NCBI GenBank assembly: GCA_035642535.1
Contig: DASQSE010000019.1
Span: 14,812 to 78,811 of the forward strand
Origin: Jatrophihabitans sp035642535
GTDB taxonomy: Bacteria > Actinomycetota > Actinomycetes > Mycobacteriales > Jatrophihabitantaceae
DNA: 64,000 nucleotides
Reading direction: 5' to 3'
The translations under genes and the position numbers were made by a program. How positions within the stretch are numbered: position 1 is the stretch's first letter; the number at the start of each line of letters is the position of its first letter. Positions 57,484 through 64,000 of the stretch are shown in pieces. Below the pieces are notes generated by a model. It had not been told where the DNA came from, did not search any database, and worked only from the letters and a program-made list of their open reading frames with translations.

Positions 57484-59166
57484 CTACAAACCTTCCAAGT
57501 AGCGGTGCACGAGCATGACGGCCATCGCGCCTTCGCCCACCGCGGACGCCACGCGCTTGGCCGATTCGGCCCGCACGTCCCCGGCGGCGAACACGCCAGG
57601 CACACTCGTCTCCAGGTGGAACGGCGCACGGTCGAGGAACCATCCCGCCGGCCGCGCCCCGTCGACCGCGAGGTCGGGGCCCGCGACGACGAACCCGCGA
57701 GTGTCGCGGACGACGACCTTGTCGAGCCAGTCGGTGCGTGGCGCGGCACCGATGAACACGAACAGGTGCCCGGCCTCGACGGTCTCGATTTCGCCGGTGC
57801 TGGTGTTGCGCAGCGTGAGCCGCTCGAGGTGGTCGTCGCCGTGCACCTCAAGCACCTCGGTGCACGTCCGGCACGAGACGTTCTTGATCTCGCGCAACTG
57901 CTCGACGAGGTAGTGCGACATCGACTGCTCGAGCGAGCTACTGCGCACGAGCAGCGTCACGCTGTTGGCCGTCGTGGCGAGGTAGGCGGCGGCCTGCCCG
58001 GCGGAGTTGGCGCCGCCGACGATATACACGTCCTGGCCCTTGCAACTCGCCGCCTGCGTGAGCGCCGATCCGTAGTACACGCCGCGGCTCGTCAACCGAT
58101 CGCAACCGGACGCCGTGAGCTGCCGATAGGACACGCCCATCGCGAGGATGATCGTGTGCGCGGCCACCGAGCCGCCATCCGTGAACTGGACCGTGCGCGC
58201 AGGTCCGTTGACGTCCAGCGCGACCGCCTCGCGGGTCGTGATGAGCTCGGCGCCGAACTTCACCGCCTGCCGCCGCGCCCGGTCGGTGAGCTGCGCCCCC
58301 GAAACGCCGTCCGGGAAGCCAAGGTAATTCTCGATGCGTGAACTCTGCCCGGCCTGCCCACCCGTAGCCGTCCGCTCGACCAGGACGGTGCGCAGCCCTT
58401 CGGAGGCTCCGTACACCGCGGCGCCGAGGCCCGCCGGCCCGCCACCGATCACTACTAAATCGTAGAAGTCCTTCGCCGGGGTGGTGGCGAGCCCGACGCG
58501 TTCGGCGAGCTCGCCGTCGGTCGGAGCGATCAGTGCCGCCCCGTCCGGGGCGACGACGAGCGGAAGCTCCGGTGCGGGGCCACCGTCGCCGGCGGCGTCG
58601 AGCAGCCGGGTGCCTTCCGGCGACTCGGACGAGTACCACCGGTAGGGCACCTGGTTGCGGGCGAGGAACTCGCGCACCTCGGATGAGCGCACCGACCACC
58701 GATGCCCGACGACTTTGGTCTCCGGCACCGGGCGATGGTCGGCGACCGTCCAAGCCTCCAGCTGCGCGTCGAGGACGGGGTAGAGCTTCTCCTCCGGCGG
58801 GTCCCAGGGCTTGAGCAGGTAGTAGTCGAGGTCGACGACGTTGATCGCCTCGATCGCCGCGCCGGTGTCGGCGTAGGCGGTGAGCAGCACGCGGCGGGCG
58901 GCCGGGTACAGGTCCATCGCGGCTTCGAGGAATTCCAGGCCGCTCATCTGCGGCATCCGGTAATCGGCCAGTAGGACGGCCACCGGATCGCCGCGCAGCT
59001 TCATCTCGCGCAACGCTTCCAGGGCCTGCTGCCCGGACTCGGCGCGCACGATGCGGTAGCTGTCGGCGTAACGCCGGCGCAGATCGCGCGCCACCGCCCG
59101 AGACACACTCGGGTCGTCATCGACGGTCAGGATGGCGGTGCGGGGTGTGGAGTGCGGCAAACTCAC
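57484..59166 (-). CDS. Response-regulator receiver domain fused to TrxR-like FAD oxidoreductase
   Basis: A 560-residue three-part protein. Residues 8-130: receiver domain with ILTVDDDPSVSRAVARDL (acidic pocket), phospho-acceptor D68 in LLADYRMPQMSG, T96 and K119 in LLKPWDPPEE. Residues about 150-226: a glutaredoxin-like region (RWSVRSSEVREFLARNQVPY) without the CxxC. Residues 232-560: thioredoxin-reductase-like domain with FAD motif GGGPAGLGAA, NAD(P) motif VGGANSAGQAAAYL and the closing FAAGDVRAESAKRVA. The TrxR active-site CATC position reads YYGSALTQ, without cysteines; a CRTC pair sits at 432-435 in the pyridine-nucleotide domain. Likely a phosphorylation-gated NAD(P)H flavoprotein or redox sensor. 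First gene of the unit. Confidence 0.9.
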   Translation of the reverse strand: MSLPHSTPRTAILTVDDDPSVSRAVARDLRRRYADSYRIVRAESGQQALEALREMKLRGDPVAVLLADYRMPQMSGLEFLEAAMDLYPAARRVLLTAYADTGAAIEAINVVDLDYYLLKPWDPPEEKLYPVLDAQLEAWTVADHRPVPETKVVGHRWSVRSSEVREFLARNQVPYRWYSSESPEGTRLLDAAGDGGPAPELPLVVAPDGAALIAPTDGELAERVGLATTPAKDFYDLVVIGGGPAGLGAAVYGASEGLRTVLVERTATGGQAGQSSRIENYLGFPDGVSGAQLTDRARRQAVKFGAELITTREAVALDVNGPARTVQFTDGGSVAAHTIILAMGVSYRQLTASGCDRLTSRGVYYGSALTQAASCKGQDVYIVGGANSAGQAAAYLATTANSVTLLVRSSSLEQSMSHYLVEQLREIKNVSCRTCTEVLEVHGDDHLERLTLRNTSTGEIETVEAGHLFVFIGAAPRTDWLDKVVVRDTRGFVVAGPDLAVDGARPAGWFLDRAPFHLETSVPGVFAAGDVRAESAKRVASAVGEGAMAVMLVHRYLEGL

Positions 59167-59206
59167 GCAATCACACTACGGGCGCAGAGCAACGCTCGAC
59201 CGGCAA

Positions 59207-59734
59207 TTAGACGACGGCGGGAAGCACGCTCACCGGAGCGCCGTCGCCCGCCAACCGGTACGGCTCAAGCTCGGCGTCCCACGCGGTGCCGAGCAGTTCG
59301 GCCAGGCCGTGCCGGAACTCGTCGGCGGTCTTCGCCCGCCCCAGCAGTCCGCGCAACCGCTCCTCGCCGACGACGACGTCGCCGTTCGCGGCGACGGCGC
59401 TGCGGTGGAAGCCGCGGCCCGGGACGTAGGCGAGGCGCTCGCCGTCACTGGCCGACGTGCCGTCCTCGGTGACCTCGAACACGAGCATCGGCCAAGCCCG
59501 CAGCGACGCGGCCAGCCGCGCGGCGGTGCCGATCGGCCCGAGCCAGGCAGCCTCGGCGCGTAGATGCGTGGGCGTCACCGGCTGCCCCGTCCACTGGAGC
59601 CGGGCCGGATGGGCCAGCACCCCGGCCAACGCCCACTCGACGTGCGGCGCAATGGCGGCCGGGCAGCAGTGCACGTACACAACACCGCGTGTGCTGGGCA
59701 CGGCGCGGCTGCCCTCGGTGCGGGCGTTCGTCAT
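59207..59734 (-). CDS. DUF3145 family protein
   Basis: A 175-residue protein. ATG 59734 gives MTNARTEGSRAVPSTRGVVY; later conserved stretches are VYVHCCPAAIAPHVEWALAG, WTGQPVTPTHLRAEAAWLGP, PMLVFEVTEDGTSASDGERL and LLGTAWDAELEPYRLA, the pattern of DUF3145, an actinobacterial family of unknown function. Cytoplasmic. It is divergent from the flavoprotein gene 59932 and just upstream of the four-gene redox unit with a 40-bp gap, so co-transcription with it is possible. Confidence 0.85.
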   Translation of the reverse strand: MTNARTEGSRAVPSTRGVVYVHCCPAAIAPHVEWALAGVLAHPARLQWTGQPVTPTHLRAEAAWLGPIGTAARLAASLRAWPMLVFEVTEDGTSASDGERLAYVPGRGFHRSAVAANGDVVVGEERLRGLLGRAKTADEFRHGLAELLGTAWDAELEPYRLAGDGAPVSVLPAVV

Positions 59735-59931
59735 CGCACACCTCCCGGAACTCGACGGCGACGCCTTCCCCAGCGCTCCATCACTCGGAGGTGTGTGCAT
59801 GTCATTGTTGCGTATGAGGCCCGTGTTACGCCAGCACACAGGTAGCCGAGCGCCCCGGCGTGGCGCAAGGATGGATGTGTTCGAACCCAGGCGAAATCTC
59901 CGACGTGACTGACGCAAGGAAGGGTGTGCGC

Positions 59932-61161
59932 ATGACGGACGCACCGTCGAACCCAAAGTCCAACATCGTGATCGTGGGCGGCGGCCTCGCCGGGGCGAAG
60001 TCCGCCGAGGCGCTGCGCGAGAAGGGCTACCAAGGGCGGATCACGCTGCTCACGGCTGAGCAGCATCTCCCCTACGAGCGCCCGCCGCTCTCGAAGGACT
60101 ACCTCGCCGGGAAGGCGAGCTTCGACGACGCAGTGGTGCACCCCATGACGTGGTATGCCGAGCACGAGGTCGAGCTGCGCTGGGGCGTCGAGGTCGTCGC
60201 CGTCGACCCGGCCAACGCCGAGGTGAAGCTGGCCGACGAGTCGCGGATCGGGTACGGCGCACTGGTGCTCGCCACCGGCTCCGAGCCGCGCCGGTTGCCG
60301 ATTCGGGGCGCCGAGTCCGCACTCACGCTGCGCACCCGCGAGGACTCGGACGCGATCCGCGAGACCTTCGGCTCCGGAAAGCGGCTCGTGATCATCGGCG
60401 GCGGATGGATCGGGCTCGAGGTCGCGTCGGCCGCACGCGACAAGGGCACCGACGTCACGATCCTCGAGGCCGCCGATCTGCCGTTGCTGGCCGTCCTCGG
60501 CCGCGAGATGGCGACCGTCTTCGCCGATCTGCACCGCGACAACGGCGTCGACCTGCGCACCGGCGTCTCGATCTCCGAGGTGACCGAGGGCGCGGTGCGC
60601 CTCGACGACGGCACGGAGTTCGCGGCCGATGCCGTCGTGATGGGAGTCGGGGCCCGGCCGCGGCTCGAGCTCGCGACGTCCGCCGATCTCGCCCTCGACA
60701 ACGGGGTGCTGGTCGACGGGTCGCTGCGTTCGAGCAACCCGTCGATCTTCGCGGTCGGCGACATCGCCAACCACGACCATCCCGTGCTCGGGCACCGCGT
60801 CCGCGTCGAGCACTGGGCGACTGCACTCAACCAGCCGGCCACAGCGGCCGCGGCGATCCTGGGCGGCGCCGATCAGTACGAGGAGCTGCCCTACTTCTTC
60901 AGCGACCAGTTCGACCTGGGCATGGAGTACATCGGGCATGCGCCGACCGGCTCGTACGCGCGGGTCGTCGTGCGCGGCGACCTCGCGGGACGCGCCTTCG
61001 TCGCTTTCTGGCTCGACCCGAGCGACCGAATCCTGGCGGCGATGAACGTCAACGTCTGGGACGTCGTCGACGAGATCAAGCCGCTCATCGCGGGGAAGGT
61101 GCCGGTCGACCACCAGAAGCTGACCGACCCCGACACGCCCTACGCCGAGGTCGGCAGGTAA
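59932..61161 (+). CDS. Ferredoxin/rubredoxin-type NAD(P)H-FAD reductase
   Basis: A 409-residue pyridine-nucleotide-disulfide-oxidoreductase-fold protein of the class that reduces ferredoxins for P450s and oxygenases. Seen: IVIVGGGLAGAKSAEALREK (FAD), YERPPLSKDYL, GALVLATGSEPRRLP, LVIIGGGWIGLEVASAARDK (NAD(P)), AVVMGVGARP and NPSIFAVGDIANHDH. The C-terminal domain, RVEHWATALNQPATAAAAIL and following, is the usual reductase-C. ATG 59932 has AAGGAAGGG upstream. No P450 or ferredoxin gene is next to it. It overlaps the convergent sirtuin gene by 22 bp. Confidence 0.87.
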   Translation: MTDAPSNPKSNIVIVGGGLAGAKSAEALREKGYQGRITLLTAEQHLPYERPPLSKDYLAGKASFDDAVVHPMTWYAEHEVELRWGVEVVAVDPANAEVKLADESRIGYGALVLATGSEPRRLPIRGAESALTLRTREDSDAIRETFGSGKRLVIIGGGWIGLEVASAARDKGTDVTILEAADLPLLAVLGREMATVFADLHRDNGVDLRTGVSISEVTEGAVRLDDGTEFAADAVVMGVGARPRLELATSADLALDNGVLVDGSLRSSNPSIFAVGDIANHDHPVLGHRVRVEHWATALNQPATAAAAILGGADQYEELPYFFSDQFDLGMEYIGHAPTGSYARVVVRGDLAGRAFVAFWLDPSDRILAAMNVNVWDVVDEIKPLIAGKVPVDHQKLTDPDTPYAEVGR

Positions 61162-61979
61162 TTCTCCGCCAGCGCGCCGAGGATTGCACTCAACGGCGCG
61201 TGGATCTTCAGCTCGGCGAGTGGGTCGCCGCGCGTCTCGCCCTGGTTCACGATCGCGACGGGAACACCGAGCATCGCGGCACGGCGCACGAACCGCAGTC
61301 CGGACATCACCGTCAGCGAGGAGCCGAGCACGAGCAGCGCGGACGCCGACTCGACGAGCGCGTAGCACGCTGCCACCCGGGCGGGCGGCACGTTCTCGCC
61401 GAAAAACACAACATCGGGCTTGAGCAGGTCGGAGGCGCAATACGTGCAGCCCACCGGCACGAACAGGTCGAGATCGGCGTCGGTCAGCTCCGCGTCGCCG
61501 TCCGCGTTGAACATCGTCACGGACGACGCGAAGCCGACGTTCGCCTCCCGCAGGCGCGCGTCGTGCGACGGACGCGTGTCGCGCATGCCGCAGGACAGGC
61601 AGATGACGAGGTCGAGGCCGCCGTGCAGCTCGATCACGTCCTGTGCCCCGCCGGCCTGGTGCAGGCCGTCGACGTTCTGTGTGATGATCCCGGTGATCAG
61701 CCCGCGCTGCTGCAGCCGCGCGACCGCGCGATGGCCGTCATTGGGGCGCGCCGCAGCGATCTGCCGCCAGCCGAGGTAGCTGCGCGCCCAGTACCTGCGC
61801 CGCGCCGCGGGCGACGCGACGAACTCCTGATAGGTCATCGGCGCGTTGCGGCGCAGCCGCCCGGACGGACCGCGGTAGTCGGGAATGCCGGAATCGGTCG
61901 ACAACCCCGCCCCGCTGAGGACGACGACACCACCGGCGTGCACGAGCTCGCGCAGCCGGGAGTCGAGAGCGACCGTCAC
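61140..61979 (-). CDS. NAD-dependent protein deacylase (sirtuin)
   Basis: A 279-residue Sir2-family enzyme removing acyl groups from lysines with NAD+ consumption. Seen: VVVLSGAGLSTDSGIPDYRG, TQNVDGLHQAGGAQDVIELH (catalytic His at the end), a zinc site with CLSCGMRD and CTYCASDLLKPDVVFFGENV, and LLVLGSSLTV. The zinc-binding region carries a longer insert than minimal bacterial CobB. GTG 61979 is preceded by GGGGAGG at 8 nt. Confidence 0.9.
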   Translation of the reverse strand: MTVALDSRLRELVHAGGVVVLSGAGLSTDSGIPDYRGPSGRLRRNAPMTYQEFVASPAARRRYWARSYLGWRQIAAARPNDGHRAVARLQQRGLITGIITQNVDGLHQAGGAQDVIELHGGLDLVICLSCGMRDTRPSHDARLREANVGFASSVTMFNADGDAELTDADLDLFVPVGCTYCASDLLKPDVVFFGENVPPARVAACYALVESASALLVLGSSLTVMSGLRFVRRAAMLGVPVAIVNQGETRGDPLAELKIHAPLSAILGALAENYLPTSA

Positions 61980-62048
61980 ACGTCCACCTCCCCACCCGCC
62001 GCCCAAGAACCGAGCCGACTCCGCCGGCACTGATTGCCAACGCTACGT

Positions 62049-62870
62049 CTATTCCGCGATCTCCCGGGTCAGCAGCACGGCGTGGATGAACGTCCGGAAG
62101 AGCCGGATCGGGTCGTCGTCGCTGACCGTGACCGTCGTCCGGTCGACGCGTTCGACGCCGACGAGCCACGTCGCCATTTCAGCGATATCCGCGTTGCGGA
62201 ACGTGATCGTGAGCGTCGCAGGTAACGCGATCTTCGGCAGCGACGCGTCCGGCAGTGCCCGGATGGCGGATTCCGCCTGGCCATTGATCAACTCGCGGGC
62301 CGCCGTGGGGTGCAGGCTGTCCGCGGCGAACCGGGTGAGCGCGGTCTTGACCACCGCGGCGTGCACAGAAGGGTTGATCGCGGCTGCTTCTGCGGCAGTG
62401 ACGTCGTCGCCCGTGACCAGGACGACCGGCACGCCGTGGCCCAGCGCGACGAGCGAGTTGATGCCGGACTCGCCGACCACGGTCCCGTTCAGCAACACCT
62501 CGGCAACGGCGCGCGGGTTGTAGGTGTGCGACAGCGGCGCGCCGGCCGACATCGAACCGTGGTAGGAGACGAAGAACACCGCGTCGAAGGACTCGTCCAG
62601 CCCTTGCATCATGTAGAGCGGCTTGTGCCGCCCGGACAAGTAGCGGGCCCGGCCGGCCAGTGCGTCGGGGCGCAGGTTCTGCATCGTCGAGTGCGAATCG
62701 TTGACGAGGAACTCGGTGGCTCCTCCTGCGGCAGCGCCTTCGATCGCCGCGTTCACCTCGTGCTGCAGCAGCGTGCGGTAGTACTCGTACTCCGGCTGAC
62801 CCGGCCGGCACTGGCTCCAGTCGACGACGCCGGCGGTGCCTTCCATGTCGGACGAGATGAAGACCCTCAC
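62049..62870 (-). CDS. M55 family D-aminopeptidase (DppA-like)
   Basis: A 273-residue zinc peptidase of the DppA family releasing D-amino acids from peptides. Seen: VFISSDMEGTAGVVDW (metal-binding Asp/Glu), EFLVNDSHSTMQNLRPDAL, VFFVSYHGSMSAGAPLSHTY and NGTVVGESGINSLVALGHGV (metal-binding Glu) followed by LVTGDDVTAAEA. GTG 62870 overlaps the TGA of the upstream hydrolase gene by 4 nt. Together with that gene it suggests recycling of unusual peptides, for example from cell wall or isoaspartyl-damaged proteins. Confidence 0.87.
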   Translation of the reverse strand: MRVFISSDMEGTAGVVDWSQCRPGQPEYEYYRTLLQHEVNAAIEGAAAGGATEFLVNDSHSTMQNLRPDALAGRARYLSGRHKPLYMMQGLDESFDAVFFVSYHGSMSAGAPLSHTYNPRAVAEVLLNGTVVGESGINSLVALGHGVPVVLVTGDDVTAAEAAAINPSVHAAVVKTALTRFAADSLHPTAARELINGQAESAIRALPDASLPKIALPATLTITFRNADIAEMATWLVGVERVDRTTVTVSDDDPIRLFRTFIHAVLLTREIAE

Positions 62871-63823
62871 GCGACCCGCCTCGGTTGCAGCTCCGGTTCG
62901 GTGCTCTCTGCCGTCATGACCGCGTAGACCGATCCGTCCTGACCGGCCGCGGCACCGTGCCGGCCGTCCGGCGTCAACGCGAGGACACGCAGCTCGGCGC
63001 GGAACTCGTCGGGCAACGTCGCGGTCTCGGCCAACATGGCCGCGCACGCAGTCTCCGGGTCCGCGCCGCGGGCCAGGTGCTCGACGACTGCGCGCGCTCC
63101 GGTCGCCCGCATGCTCAGCTCACCGCGTCCGGTGCAGGCCGCGGCGCCGTAGCGCAGATCGCAGTAGTTGCCGGCGCCGGGAATGGCGGAGTCGCCGACC
63201 CGGCCCGGGTACTTGTACGGGTAGCCGCTGGTGGACACGCCACAGACCAGCTCGCCGGCGCTGTCCAGCGCGATCACGTTGATCGTCCCCCACGGCCCCT
63301 CGTACGGCGCGAGCCGGCGCACGATCGACAGCGCCGCGCGCCGGTAGGCGAGATCCCCGGCCGTCGCATCGGTGTTCTGACCCTCGACAGCGTCCTCGGT
63401 CTCGCGCAGGGCCGCCCGCCAGAGGCGCTGCGCCTCCTCGGTCAGCAGCTCGGCACGGGCGAAGCCACGCTCCGCGGCGAACTGTGCCGCGCCCTCGCCG
63501 GCCAGCAGCGCGTGCTGCGGCAGCGATTCGAGGACGGCGCGGGCCACCGAGATCGGGTTCGGATAGCCCTTGAGCGCGGCGACCGCACCGAACGCGCGCG
63601 TCGACCCGATCATGATCGACGCGTCCAGCTCCACCTCCCCGCGAGCGTTCGGCAGCCCGCCGGTTCCGACGTAGTGGTCGGCGAGGTTGTCCTCGCAGCT
63701 GTGCATCGCGCGTTCCACCGCGTCCAGCGCGGAGCCTCCCTCGCGCAGGATGGCCATCCCGGCGGGCAGCCCGACCTCGCTGCGTTCGCTGCCGATGATG
63801 ATCGGCCCCGCGGTGGCCCTCAC
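62867..63823 (-). CDS. N-terminal-nucleophile hydrolase: isoaspartyl peptidase/L-asparaginase-like
   Basis: A 318-residue member of the Ntn asparaginase/glycosylasparaginase family made as one chain and cleaved in the middle. The nucleophile Thr is in EGPWGTINVIALDSAGELVC, with cleavage expected before that Thr. YKYPGRVGDSAIPGAGNYCD is the substrate-binding block, and TGRGE the second. It hydrolyses isoaspartyl dipeptides or N4-GlcNAc-Asn type bonds. It is translationally coupled (4-nt overlap) to the M55 peptidase gene. Its start is ATG 63823. Confidence 0.87.
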   Translation of the reverse strand: MRATAGPIIIGSERSEVGLPAGMAILREGGSALDAVERAMHSCEDNLADHYVGTGGLPNARGEVELDASIMIGSTRAFGAVAALKGYPNPISVARAVLESLPQHALLAGEGAAQFAAERGFARAELLTEEAQRLWRAALRETEDAVEGQNTDATAGDLAYRRAALSIVRRLAPYEGPWGTINVIALDSAGELVCGVSTSGYPYKYPGRVGDSAIPGAGNYCDLRYGAAACTGRGELSMRATGARAVVEHLARGADPETACAAMLAETATLPDEFRAELRVLALTPDGRHGAAAGQDGSVYAVMTAESTEPELQPRRVA

Positions 63824-63915
63824 ATGTCCTCTCTACCAGGACGTGCCTGCGGACGCGCGACCGCCAGGCAGCGCCTTCCGGCTCACGGGTCCGCCTGTGG
63901 GCGGCCGTTCTCGCG

Positions 63916-63971
63916 GTTGATCAACAGGGAGTAACACATGCTGGAGCGCGCATTCGAGCCTGTTGATCAAC
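63916..63971. repeat. Inverted repeat at right window edge
   Basis: GTTGATCAACAGG (63916-63928) and CCTGTTGATCAAC (63959-63971) are exact reverse complements with 30 nt between them. Each arm also contains the self-complementary core GTTGATCAAC. It surrounds a possible start codon at 63938, so it may be an operator or a structured leader. Confidence 0.5.
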
Positions 63972-64000
63972 AGCAGCGGCCGGGCAGGCAGGCAGGCCAC
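63938..64000 (+). CDS. Possible start of a gene running off the window
   Basis: An ATG at 63938 follows GGGAG by 6 nt and opens a frame (MLERAFEPVDQQQRPGRQAG) that stays open to the window end. With only 21 codons visible it may be a real gene start or chance; no family can be named. Confidence 0.25.
   Translation, partial: MLERAFEPVDQQQRPGRQAGH

Noticed and set aside
59887..59931. N-terminal extension of the FAD reductase from 59860
   Set aside because: The ATG at 59932 has AAGGAAGGG in place and starts right before the FAD-binding strand; the extension has no homologous content.

Overview
The window is high-GC DNA from an actinobacterium. GTG and TTG starts are frequent, 4-nt stop/start overlaps are common, and the central gene order (glnE, glnA2, panB, RNase H/phosphatase fusion, zinc-ribbon protein, Nif3, SURF1, ahpE, DUF3052, aceE, PucR regulator, fabD) follows the Mycobacterium tuberculosis Rv2221-Rv2247 neighbourhood, as recalled from family knowledge. 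The fatty-acid cluster has the Streptomyces-type order fabD-fabH-acpP-fabF-accD, and a DasR-type amino-sugar locus is present. The genus cannot be fixed from the sequence. A non-mycobacterial, non-Streptomyces lineage such as a Jatrophihabitans/Frankia-like group is my guess.

Layout. 0-2.3 kb: truncated secreted polysaccharide deacetylase, an EEP-family hydrolase and a VOC protein. 2.3-12.5 kb: an amino-sugar locus with secreted GH3 and GH20 hexosaminidases, a DasR-type GntR regulator, nagA, a SIS-type sugar-phosphate deaminase/isomerase and a DasABC-like ABC importer without its ATPase; dre-like operators precede the GH3 gene, dasR and the binding-protein gene. 12.5-18 kb: a GreA/B-like protein, an acyltransferase, TetR, glycerate kinase, a PAP2 protein, LacI and a small gene behind a strong inverted repeat. 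18-28.6 kb: nitrogen and cofactor metabolism (glnE, GATase, glnA2, nadE, panB), an L,D-transpeptidase and a PhzF protein. 28.7-36.9 kb: a stand-alone Lys/Ala-rich histone-tail-like protein, the RNase P RNA gene, a Nif3/zinc-ribbon/RNase H operon, tRNA-Val(UAC), SURF1 and AhpE.

37.5-51.8 kb: aceE supplies acetyl-CoA; a PucR-type regulator precedes fabD-fabH-acpP-fabF-accD, which makes malonyl-CoA and runs type II fatty-acid synthesis. FabD carries an unusual C-terminal lipoyl/biotinyl-like domain. Between them lies an AbiEi/PDDEXK-like gene bracketed by two copies of a long palindrome, and a string of small enzymes (SGNH hydrolase, aldo/keto reductase, DUF1203, pirin, PHP). 51.9-53.3 kb: an ECF-like sigma factor overlapping a membrane protein. 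53.4-59.2 kb: a tightly packed four-gene unit (receiver domain fused to a TrxR-like flavoprotein without its active-site cysteines; cNMP-binding histidine kinase; UBP zinc finger; FUSC exporter). I find this the most interesting and least explained system here. 59.2-64 kb: DUF3145, a ferredoxin-reductase-like flavoprotein, a sirtuin, and a translationally coupled isoaspartyl-peptidase/D-aminopeptidase pair.

Two families of dispersed intergenic hairpins occur: family 1 at 1.8 and 22.0 kb, family 2 at 40.3 and 41.4 kb. All functional calls come from motif reading without database searches.
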